A stretch of DNA of 64,000 nucleotides from Urechis unicinctus (lineage: Eukaryota; Annelida; Polychaeta; Xenopneusta; Urechidae), in contig CM067346.1 in NCBI GenBank assembly GCA_034190875.2, forward strand, positions 43,065,815-43,129,814, in the 5' to 3' direction. Numbering within the stretch: position 1 is the first letter of the stretch; each line of letters begins with the position of its first letter. Positions 25,531 through 38,100 of the stretch are shown in pieces. A program made the position numbers and the translations under genes. Under the pieces are notes generated by a model. It ran no database searches. It was not told the DNA's origin and saw only the letters and a list, made by a program, of their open reading frames with translations.

Positions 25531-26123
25531 CTAAGCGATACGATATAGCTGCTTTTACTTATTTAGTAAGCGAATGAACACAGACGTTCATTGTGGAAAA
25601 CTGACTTCAGTTTGGCTCTTTATAATAAGTTAAGTCCATGTCAGATGTTGATGAGACCAGTTCAACATCTACATCCAACTCAGCATCCTTGATTTAAATA
25701 GTGGATTCTAACCGGAGTTATCTATAATCGCAGTCAACCTGTATCAAAATCTTTATTTATTGTTGGGTTATAGATTGTTCATGAATAATGGTTAATGTTC
25801 ATTTAATATGGCTTAAATTGCAATAAACTACCGTACATAACTCTAATTCCATTACACACACAACAACACTCATGCACTCAAAGCTCTATTCAAACATTGA
25901 AACGCCTACATCAAAACAGAGCCTATAAAGCCTGATCATGACCGACATATCAAGGAGATTGCTAACAGGTTCTTCGTCATGTCAGCTTGCTATAACTCAC
26001 TGACATAACACAGGTTGGGCCATTATGATAGTTAAGGATGATAAAACTCGTGAAATAAGTTAGATGCAATTATACCCATTATTTTGTGTAAAAGCAAATA
26101 TTCTAAGCATATTTCAGGAGGGA

Positions 26124-29100
26124 CTAGACTTTGGGTTTTTCATCTGGTTGGGAATCGGGTTGATCAGAATCTGAATCACTTGAGTCGGATTCACTGGATT
26201 CGCTGGAAGATTGAGTTTCTTCATTTTCCTGTAGGTGATGCTCTGGAGCTCCCAAGTCCTCTTCTTCGTCGACCTGCAAACAATGAGGTACTTATAAGTA
26301 TGACACTCAGTCGTCCAGATACTAATTGGCATTATCCACTTTGAGACAAGATGGTTATCAATGCAACCATTCTTCATCATCAGGTGGTTGACAAATATCC
26401 TTCTCTCGTGTTGGTGTGCAGTTACAACATATTACCTTGATCACCAGATGGTTATCAACAGAACCATTCTTGATCACCAGATGGTTATCAACAGAACCAT
26501 TCTTGATCACCAGATGATTATCAACAGAACCATTCTTGATCACCAGATGGATATCAACAGAACCATTCTGGATCACCAGATGGTTATCAACAGAACCATT
26601 CTTGATCACAAGATGGATATCAACAGAACCATTCTGGATCACAAGATGGTTATCAACAGAACCATTCTTGATCACCAGATGGATATCAACAGAACCATTC
26701 TGGATCACCAGATGGTTATCAGCAGAACCATTCTTGATCACAAGATGGATATCAACAGAACCATTCTGGATCACAAGATGGTTATCAACAGAACCATTCT
26801 TGATCACCAGATGGATATCAACAGAACCATTCTGGATCACAAGATGGTTATCAACAGAACCATTCTTGATCACCAGATGGATATCAACAGAACCATTCTG
26901 GATCACCAGATGGTTATCAGCAGAACCATTCTTGATCACAAGATGGTTATCAACCAAACCATCCAAGGTCATAAGACGGTTATCAACACAACAATTCCAG
27001 GTGATCAGCTGGTTATCAACACAACACTATTCCATTATCAAGGTGGATATAAATCAATCCACAGTCAATTCATCGACAGTATCCTGTCACCTTTCCTGTC
27101 GACACACCTCCCTATCAGTAAGGCCTCTAGCTAGAAGCAGTATGACTCACCGTGTCAGGTATATCTGGGATATGACCCTTCAGTACTTTGTGTACATCAG
27201 ATTCTCGTCTGAAGCTAACACCACACTCTACAGCTCGGTGGTACAGCGTCACAGCTTCATCCAACTTCCCCAACTCGCCTATAAACAGAACGTTCGTGGG
27301 GGGTGCTAGAATTCCATTTTGTATTTTCTAAATTCACAACCAACGCACAGCAACCACAAAAACATTGACAGGATCATCAAATCAGAGGATATTCTGAAAA
27401 CCCATTGTCTAGAATACCAATGAACCCTACAATTCCTGAAATAAGCTATTACTGATTGAATTCCCATCAACTAAGATGGTATTGACCATATTCGTAACCC
27501 TCAGAAGTGTACTGTACTAATTTTGGCTTGGCATCATGTAGGTCTCTACAGCAGCCAACAACACACAAGCCCGATTGTTGTTCGAGGCAGCCATTGTTTA
27601 TAAGAGGCTGGATGGTTGACTTACATTTAAGTAGGATGGCATTGTAGAAGACAAACCAGGGTTTCTGGCCAGCATGCTGTTCCGTCAGCTCCACTAAACG
27701 TTCCTCCTAGATCATAACAAACATCCATATAGAGATCTCATCACAACCACTCCACAGGATTCTGGTCACAGTAAAGGAACACATTGAAAGACAGTACTTA
27801 CATTCTGGTTTTCGTGAAGTGTTTTAATCGTTGCTTTTGAAGGAATTCTCTCCTTCAACTGAGGTATTTCCTGACAAATACCAGACAGAATATAGTGGCC
27901 AGTGTATAAGCAATTATACATAATATTTGCCAACAATCCTTTTCCCAGCCAATACAGAGTTTGATAGATATTTTCTTCCAGTGTGTCAACCAGCCACAAA
28001 TACAGTGATAACTAATCCTGTTTTTATTTATACCAACCAGAAACAATAGACTCATAAAATGAAAAAACAAGAATGCATTCTGACTGACCTCTATAAGAGC
28101 CTGCTCAGCTGCGTTTTGCCCAGAGCAGATATAGTATCCTCGTAGAAGAGATGCTTGGTTGACATCAGAGTTGCTCTTCGCAAATGAACGTATGACAGCA
28201 TCCACTGGATACACATACAGAATACATGTAAAAACATTAACATGTGAAGCCTTATGGTACTGGACCTCACTGGTAGTTGACAGATTAGTCCTCAACTCTT
28301 CTGCACCCAGGCAAAGCACACTTAGCAATGAATGGTTTTAGTGAGAGATAATCCAAAACTATATGAGTTTGCAGGCCAGGTTGGACTATGTAACAAACTA
28401 TGCTTGGCCACATCACTGCGTATTAGGAGATGTACCTCTAGGTAAGAGCTCTGGCTGTTTCTCCCCTAACAATGTCAGTCCTTCCAATGAGAAGGAATAC
28501 TTGTCTTTCAAGAGATCTGTGTTGGCTTCCAGTTCCTGTACCGCTTGTTCAGCATCACCTCTGTCAACACACCACACCACACCATCCATATATCATACTG
28601 CTCACAATAGATCCATTCAGTCTGACTGTGATACCCATAAATGAAACAGGTGTTCTTTTTACATAAAAAAAAAGGATCAAACTAGGTAGATCTGCACCAG
28701 ACACTCACCTGTCAATATGCAACTTCAATATTGCTGCCTTGAAGAATATTCCTGATGTGTTCTTTATATTGGCTTGTAACAGCTGCAGAGTCTTTTCATC
28801 CCTGGCTTCAACCAGCCTGTCAGCCAGCTTGTACAGACCTAGTGATCCAACAGTACACTTAGTGTACAGCTAATGCTACATAAGGTGCATTTAACACAGC
28901 CATCATCATCATCATGTCAATGAAGCCACTCCTTACCTCACCAAAAAATCTAAATCATAGGCTCCTAGTCATCAGTAGTGACATAATCCCCTTGATCTGT
29001 TACAACAGTTACTATGGCAACAACCAATTTGCACCCACCTCTCCATCTCTTCTTCACTAAGTGGACCCCCAGTTTTCTCACAAACTCGGGATTCAACGTT

Positions 29101-32100
29101 CCCCCATCACTCCTATACAAACACAGTGGTTTACAGATCCTTTACATTCTGTCAACATGAGGCAGGTAAGGGCTGGTTGTTATTGTTGTGTACTGATGAC
29201 TTACGGGTGCAGAGCGTCCATGACAGCAGCTACATCCCCGCTAGTCACAGCTCTCATGACGGCTCTCTCTGATACAGACTGCGACCCTAACGGCTGCAAG
29301 CACAAACAACCCCAGCTACATCATTACTAGCAACAGAAGTACATATAAATCAACACTGTTGATTTTGTTGAAACATATTCCCCCCCCTAAAAAAAAATGG
29401 AAAAAAACAGCTCCCAGCTACAATTCTGTTCAATGAGAACCTTACTTTATTAGCTTAATGCCTCAAGCTCCAAGTCCAAGTCAACCCTGGTTCTATATTT
29501 CAAAACAACCACTTGCATGAAGCATGAAGACCTGGGATAAGCCCATTCATCTCTTACTCACCACCAATCAATAAAACATTTCAGTAAATAACAAATAGCA
29601 GTCAGTAGCAGAAAACACTCACCCCCGGCCGGTCTTGTTTGCTTGGAGCGTCAAATGGTACAGGTCTGTCATTGCTCTTGAGGACGTTAGCCATGTAGCG
29701 CAGTGTGCGAGCACTCGGCTCTACGTTATGTTGCCGGTATATCTCCTCCACATGTTCAGCTTTATCCAGCTCACTGTTCTTTACTGTACAACACAAGGCC
29801 TCAATCCATGCATCTTATGTTCACTGAAAGATACAATTTCTTCTGGACCTCCTTCACATTATATGAATACTCATAGCTGTAATGATAGCGTAATGTGCCT
29901 GTAGTATTCGATCATCCTATCCCCCTCTGTTTGGGTTATTATGACCTTTTACAGTTAATATGTGATATATTCAGATAGTAAGTTTATTTACACTCTCCAA
30001 CTTACTGTGTATTCTGATCATTTGGAATATAAGTTCATCTCTGCTTTTTTCAGATAAGTCCTCGGAAAATGATATCAACTGCTCAAGATGTTCAACCTGT
30101 GAGACACACAAACAGGTCACATGAGGTCACTCAGTGTCACATGATATCCTCACATAATTCCCATCAGTAACTCCTGGTGTCTCCATTGACTCACCTTGCC
30201 ATTGAGGTATAACTGTACAGCCAGCTTCTCAATCAGCTCATCAGTCAGCACACCTGGGGACTAGAACACACTCAATGTCACAGTCAATTCACATCATATC
30301 ATAACGTTCACAGGGTGGAAATCATGGAGTGAACAGCACTGATCATGAGCTAGTAGCTACCTGTAACATAGAGAGAGCTTCGGAAGGCCTGTTAGAGTCG
30401 AGGAGACTTGTAACCAACTGAGCCATAGCCCTCGTCTCACCCTCCGTCCTTGTCACGATCTCCAACACTGCAAGTCAACGCAATCACAGTTAGCCATTAC
30501 CACTATATACAGCATTCAATGAAGTTAACTTTACGCAAGCTCAATAACCTTGACCCTGGGAGCGAGAATCCATTGCTTGTGATATACTCGCAATAAACAA
30601 TGACCTTCACTCATCCTCCTGTGACCCCTATACAACTACCTATGACACCCATGACCTACACACAAATGCCAGTAATCCATTTTGCCTATATACAACCTCA
30701 TATGACCCTATAGCCTACACACAGCCCGTTATCACCTATACTCACCCCTCTGCAGTAGTTGTGAATTCTCCTGAGATATGAGCAATCTACAGACTTTCTG
30801 TACGTTGTGTGTGTAGCCAGTCTTGTCCTGAGGACTCATAGCATTCAGTAGATTTACTGCCTTCTCTGCATCCCCACTGTAAACAAGATGAACTTGCATT
30901 ATCTCACATATAAGGACATATTAAAGTACATCAAGCATAGCAGACAATAAAATGACACGATAAACTGTGGTATCCAGGAACGCATATAACATAGAAAGTA
31001 AGACCTACCTCTGAACACACAGATGCAGTGCCTTGGGTAGGATTCTGGCCCTGTTGCTCTGACCACTGATTTGTCCAAGGACATTAGCAAACTCTGGGAC
31101 TATGGTGGGCGGAGCTACCTCAGTGACCACACCCATCACATGGCTATAAACCCAGTCCTTCTCGTCCGGTTGAATGGCATCGCTGTGCTTTGTAACAAAG
31201 TCCTGGAGCATGGCTAGGGCTTCTGTTGACATTGCACACATGCAAGCCCACTTCTTATCTTTGTTCATTGGCAATAAGTATGCTGTATGATAGTTGATTC
31301 CTCAACAGAGAAAATAATCACTGCTATTTCAGATACAATAAGTGTGAACCCCGCCACGGAGCAGCTAGCACGTACCTTCAACCTGGTTCTCTTTCAGCAT
31401 AAGCTTGGCTATGTACAACACGGCATGTCTATATTTGACAAACTCTGGAAACTCCATCTCCCTGTGGGACACATGGTACACAGCCAGTAATGAAGCAGGT
31501 TGAAACACACACAGAAACAGTGTTGATTGTAAGCCCCATCACGGCTACTCACAGGAGCTGCTTGTATTTGATGGCTTCTGACAGGTCCTCTTTGTAACGA
31601 GCAGCCATTAGAGAAAGGGCCGCCAATGAGGCTCCTCGGAAGATGAAGCCCTCCGCACTCAACCCGGACTTTAAGGCCTCTGCTTCTTCCACATCCTATT
31701 ATGCATACAACAAACAAAATTAAATGCTCCATATCCAGAGTAACACATACTGCTAAATATTGTAAATATCATCACAAAATCATAAGCCTCGTTTTAGAGC
31801 CATAACAAACCAACAGATGCCGCTAAAGCGAACGACACACAAACAAAAGGGGGCGCCTCAGTGTACTGTATGTCTCACGCAAATAAATCATTCAGTTTGA
31901 CACCGACGAATCACTCGGAGGATACTAATTTACAATGCAGTGTATACTGCAGGGCTAATTTAACTCACCCCACTAATACAATGTTGTCTAAGCAACTGAG
32001 CTTTAGCTCCTCTTTCCCTAGGGTCACTTTGAGGTTGCCGGGGCAGTGGGTCACCTTGACTCAGCTCTTTGTTCTTCAATTTCTCAATCAACTGGTGGAA

Positions 32101-35100
32101 AAAACAGACAAAACCTCCAAGTAATTGTGTGACGGGCCTAGTAAGTTAATACTGCTTGTGATTTGTATTAACAAGGAGATAAGGATCAACAATACCTTAA
32201 CATCTTCATTGTCAATGTGAAATTTGCCGGGATTTTGAAGCATTTCATCAGCAATGTCAGATTGAATGAGGAGCCCCTGCAACAGGAACAGAATGATCAA
32301 GTTGATCACCAGACATTGGATGTAATATCAAACTTATACGACCCAGGTGATATGCAGTAAACATGGTATAGTACCTTGGCTTCCATGTACGTGAGGATTT
32401 GACTGGGGCTATCTGACTCGGTGTAGTGGTTGGGCTGTAGACATATATCCGACAGGAAGTTGGACCAGGTGCGGATGTTGGCTGGTGTCTGACGTCTTCC
32501 CAGTATCTGCTGGAGAGCCTGGTGTACAAACAGAGCAGCAAGGCATGGGAAGTGATCATAATAGCTCAGTGACTGTCTCATTACCATATACTGTGTTCGT
32601 CCAATTAGACCTGCACTGCACGAGTGCAAAAGGGTGCGTGTCATTTAGGGATCAATTTTTCTAGTGTCTGTTTCCACAAGAAATGTGCGGAACCCGGGAA
32701 GTCATCAGGGCATAGAACGTTGCAGCGCACTGCATTGCTAAAGGTAACCCTTTCACAATGCCAGTGAATTGCGCTTTGTTGAATCTGTCATTTGAATGGT
32801 GGCCCATACAAAACAACGACAGCATGCACGCTGAGATGCCCGCCCAGTTCCCAGAAAGCTGAATATAAACTGCAAACAACCCTGCATGTGACATATGAAA
32901 GGCTAGCCAGCCAAGAGAGGCAGGCTTGGAAAGTGTGCAGGGGGTGGGGGGAGGGGGCGTGTTTATTAGGAACTGCACAACTAATAAAATGAACACAGTA
33001 AACTCAGCATCATGCACACATCTGACATTAGAACAGGTATTATATCATGGAAACATTGGTGCTTAAACATTACTTAACCACCAATGATTATGATGCACTG
33101 TAGATAGATGAAGATATATAATGATAATGACAGTGGAGTTAAAATCCAAATTTGGTAAACTGCACTGTATATTGGACTGTGTATACCCCCTGAACCCTAC
33201 ATCCTACAGTGGCTTCCACACTAAAGTAACATCAAATTGTTGGCCACAACAAAATCATCTCAGACAAATGATAAGTAAAATAAGATACCTCCAAGCAGCC
33301 ATCCATGTTTTTGTGTTTGGCTAGTCCACTCAAGAGTCCTTTGTAAGAGAAATTGGGCAAGAAATTCCAATTGCTGGATTTACCTGCAACACATGCCCAA
33401 AACATACAATGTATTTCAGGGGTTCTATTAACCAATGGATGCTGGTTGAAAAAGAGGTAGGATTAATAATGGAGAGGTCTTACTGAGATTCTGTATAGCC
33501 TCGTAATCTGCGTGAGTCAGAGCTTGGCAGACTCGCATCACCTTCACCAACTTGTGAGGCATCTTCATCTCCTGAAAACACCACCAAACATTTATCATCA
33601 CCAACATCCTCACAATCATCAGTAAAATATCAACTTCAATAATTTGTAATTGAATGTATAAAGGAATTATGTATAAATCTACAGGCAATAAATCAATGGA
33701 TCAACACAACACATTGAAATCTTCCTTGAACCAAGTCATAGTCAACAAGGAACAACTGGAATGGGTCTGGTGGGAAAAAAAACCCTTAATGATGTTATTT
33801 AGGACAATCCCGGAGACACTCAAAATTGTCCACAACCACAGGTAAACTGATGGGGACATTTGATCAGTCATACATGTGGTATGTGATAAGGGGCATTGTA
33901 AACGAGTGGTCTTTGTAATTACCTCAAATCGCTGGAAAATTTGTTCGTCGGTCTGTCCGCAGCTGCTGAGTGATGGGAATGTAAGAGTGTAGATTTGTCC
34001 TGCACTCATCCTGAGTGCAGATATTTTGGCTGCAAACTCATAGAGTCCTAAAACATATACAGCCTCAGCCTAAGTTAGTTCTTATGCAAGCTCCATAAAT
34101 CATTCTGTGATTTAGAACTAAATGTTTCAGATAATATGATAAACAAAAACATTTTTTGTGCTTTTGCATTAACGAACAAGGCAGATGTTATAGTTATGCA
34201 TAGCACCACATTATTGACTGTGAGACGTAAACCAACCATTAACATCCCGTATTTTGAACAGCTTCTGAGACAGGCTGTGCAGTACGGAGTAAACCTCACT
34301 TTCTGCACTCTGTAGGGATACACAGAGCAGAGGGAGTGAAATTATTCTACAGTTAACAAGTTGGGTGATACAATTAGAGAGGCAATATGCTTAGAAATGT
34401 TGTTGACAACATACCTTACTTAAAACCAGATCCAACATGTTACACACATTAGCTGCAAACAAACCAAAATAGACACATTACCTAACAATTGAAACGGTCC
34501 CGTGAAATAGATCTAGAGAAGCCACCAGAAGCGATAACATGGGGATCAATTGACGCATGCACAGGGATCAATTGAATACATACATGGTGCACAGTGAAAC
34601 TTTGCTTCCTCCACCACCATACCGTAGTCGGTGATGTCACCTACAGAAATGAGGTACTGAGCGGCTTCATCAAGGACCTCAGCTGGCTAACAGACAAACG
34701 CGTACCCAGCATATCAACTCAACATGTCTACATATTATCTCTTACAGATATCATCTTCATAATATGTAGCTGTACAGCGGTGTTGATCTTACAGCGCCCT
34801 TCCTCAATAGTTCCTGCACAAGCTGTCGACCATGGCTGAACCTCCGTGTAGCACCCATTTCACTGTCATGGAGTGCTTGGAAGAGCTGTACAGCCTCTGT
34901 ACCATGGCCCTCAGCAACGAGACGAAACACAGCATACATACTGCCCCGTGACATGATCAATGCATTCTTTTCCTTCAGTACCTTGAGCACCTGAAACCAA
35001 TATTATTATTTGGAGTTACAAAGGTACACAGTACCGAAGCCAATATTTTAATAATCTCATGAATAATTCAATAGGTTACCTCGGGGAGGAGGGAGGAGTG

Positions 35101-38100
35101 ACCAGCTAGGACCATGTCAATGCAGAGTGGGTGTAACGATGTGCCAATGAGAGACGTAGCTCCACTGTCTAAACTCTCCATCATCTATCAGCATAAGGAT
35201 GTGTTCAACAATCACCACAGAACACAAGCTCAGGAGATGAAAAAGCGAAGATTGGAAATGCTGATGCCTATTGCTTTGATTTTCAACTTAATTTGTAAGT
35301 GGTCATTGCAAGAAAACATGGCTGCAATCAGAGGCAATGAGATGTGCAAGTGAAGCATGAAGCTTACCTCTGTGAAGGCAGGCAGGTTGCCAGACGCAGC
35401 ATAACCATGCAGCATGGCACGGCAAGCGTTGACATCTGGTTCGATGTTCTGCTCTCTGAAAAAAGGGAGTTAAAAGTGTTCCTCAACAGACTTATCACTG
35501 ATGCACAGTAGTAGCTAAACACATATTTGGGTGAAAGAAGATAGTTATACATTCTCTAGTACATATGGAGAGAATATGGTGGAGCTTAAGTACAAACAAC
35601 ATCATAAGATTTGATGTACCTCATTTTTTCCATGATGGCTTCCATGCCCTCACTATCTCTGTGAGAGCAAAATCAACAGACATTAGCATATCATAATAAT
35701 AATTGTAATGATCTTTTAAAGTACTTGAACTCTTACATGGTAGGGGTGAATCTTACCCCTTTGAAGCAAGAGCTCTGATGAGAGAGTGGAAGACAAATGG
35801 GGCAACTGCAATATCATCATTCTTCATGTGTTCCAGTATTGCACTAAACAGACACATGTACTTCAATACTGACCAATTCTATCAAAATCTTGCTATCTCA
35901 TTGATCACAAATTTAGTTTATACAAAAACAGGATATTTATAGACCTAGCACTTTGAATATCGCCATCTTCACAGTATTTCTGAGCACATAATTGATATGT
36001 CACCTGGAAAGAACAAAGTCAAAACGTTCAAGAAAAAATTCTGGTAATATAGCTATGGAAGTTTTGTAAATATTCCATGAGCACAGTGAATATAACGGTT
36101 AACAATACAAACCCTGTTAGGGGCAAGGTGAAATTGGTCTTGCATTTCCTCAAGGAAATCAGACACGGAGAACTCTGCATGATTCTCAATCATGACCCGC
36201 AGTCGCATATTGAAGATTTTGATAGTCATGGGTGATTCTAACAAGACAACAAAGTCATCTATCAATGTCACTTCCATATTTAACAAAGAGAGGTTAGTAT
36301 ATGGTCTAACAGCACCCCAACACTAGTGTGTTATATGGTGCCTACAAAGATACTATGTATTAAGCTCAATGATCTTGAGTGAAACATAGTTCCATAGGGC
36401 ACCAGCCAAAAAAACCACATTTATATGTATCGCAATATAAAAAATATATCATATATTACAAATTTTGACAACCTTGTCTAGTCACCATTTTCCAAGCCAT
36501 ATCCATAATATTTGCTCTGGTGTGGAATGATTCTTTCAGCAAAAGTTTCCCTGTGTATTTGAGGATTTCCATTTTCTCCATCTCGGAGAGCTCTGAGAGA
36601 ACCACAGTAAAAAAACACACTGCCTGAAAACAACTAGTATTATAACCTAGTTAAAAGTATCCTCTCAGACTTTCACATGGTGGTTTGTGTCTACTGATTT
36701 TAAAATATAAAATGTATTCACCAATTTTATCGTTGTATGCTCTTTGAATGAGTTTCTTGACATCTGGAAGTTGCAGATAATCCCAAATCCTAATTTTATT
36801 TTTGATTTCATCATGCTGAGCGAAAAATGCTGATGTTCCTCTGGTGTGTTGTATTGTACTTGCGTCCTCTTCCCCAGCTGGTGCTGAAGCAACTTCTGAG
36901 CTGTATGCCCTGTGACTAATACATAATACACTGCAAACTTAAAGAGATCAATATATTGTAACGAAACAAAACAACCAAGTTCAACAGAATGGCAAGATTG
37001 AACAAGTGATAAAGAAAACTATATTGCCTACAACCTATATATACAAAATTAAAGGCATTAACACCGTGGAGGTCTTTAAATTTTAATGGCTTTTGAATCA
37101 GTCACAGCTTCTCATTTCTTAGTGTAAATTGCACAAAATGACCTGTGATTATTGTATATAAGGTCAATTGGCTTAAATGATAATCTGAAGCTTGTGCATA
37201 ACCAACAGTTGTGTGTCTAAGGCTATGCTATAGCAATAGAAGTCAGGGCAGAGTGACACTGTAACATAGCTTCAATTTGAAACTTGACTGAGTTGGGTTA
37301 GGGGTGGTGGAGCTGTAGGCAAGAGGTAGTTGATATGGGTGGGTGTTGAGGTTTCCGGAACAATGCCAAGCCAAAATAGGAGGATCAATTAACAAACTTT
37401 TACTTCTCAGGCTTGACAACTACTAGCTCCGGTCGTAACGGTAACATGAATTTATACCGGTACGAAGAGTTCATCAAACACAAGTCGGCGAGATCTCGTT
37501 TGGGTTGAAGGGCTATATTTCGCACCTAGAAAATAACATATATCAAGAGCCTTTACAAAAAATAGACCTTTCGCTCCAAAAAACTTACCACCACTCGACG
37601 CTATTCTTCAATAAATGCCATCGACAGTTCGTTTCCGAACAAATCGCGATACGAAGTCTGCCATTTTGGAAACTATTAATTCTCACGATTTCCCGTATTG
37701 CCTTAGCATCCCAAGTGGGGGGCACTTACCCTAACTCGGATAGGGGTGTGCTGCGGGACCTCGAAAACCTGTACCCGTTGTACTCGTTGAGAATGAGAAA
37801 GAGTATACTCCATCGTACAAGGTATCAGGGCTCGAAACTAACGCCCGTCCGCCCGCCAATGGCGAGTCAAAATCGGCTCGGGCGGGTAGAAATTACAAAA
37901 CCGGTCGCCTGGGTGGCGAGTCAACAAATTGTTGTATTAAGTTTTTATGATGCGCCCGTTCGCAGCACGTTCTGAAGCGCCCGACCTTTAATTTAACACG
38001 CACTGGAACCCCGACTGAGAACACCAGTGATTGTTTACTCCAAACGCAGCGAGTATATATTTAGAGGGTCTCTGGTCTTCATTGTACAGTTGTAGTATTA

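Noticed and set aside
26439-27035. Possible CRISPR array
   Set aside because: Repeats are contiguous with no unique spacers, and the genome is eukaryotic.
26361-27309. Two 257-residue plus-strand frames and a 204-residue minus-strand frame with 11-residue repeats
   Set aside because: They come from the 33-bp intronic minisatellite, whose period is a multiple of three. LRPPRC exons flank it on both sides with matching phase.
32661-33017. 118-residue minus-strand frame between two LRPPRC exons
   Set aside because: The exons at 33289 and 32518 already join in phase and no family similarity was recognised. It is an intron with a chance ORF, although I could not exclude a small transposon remnant.
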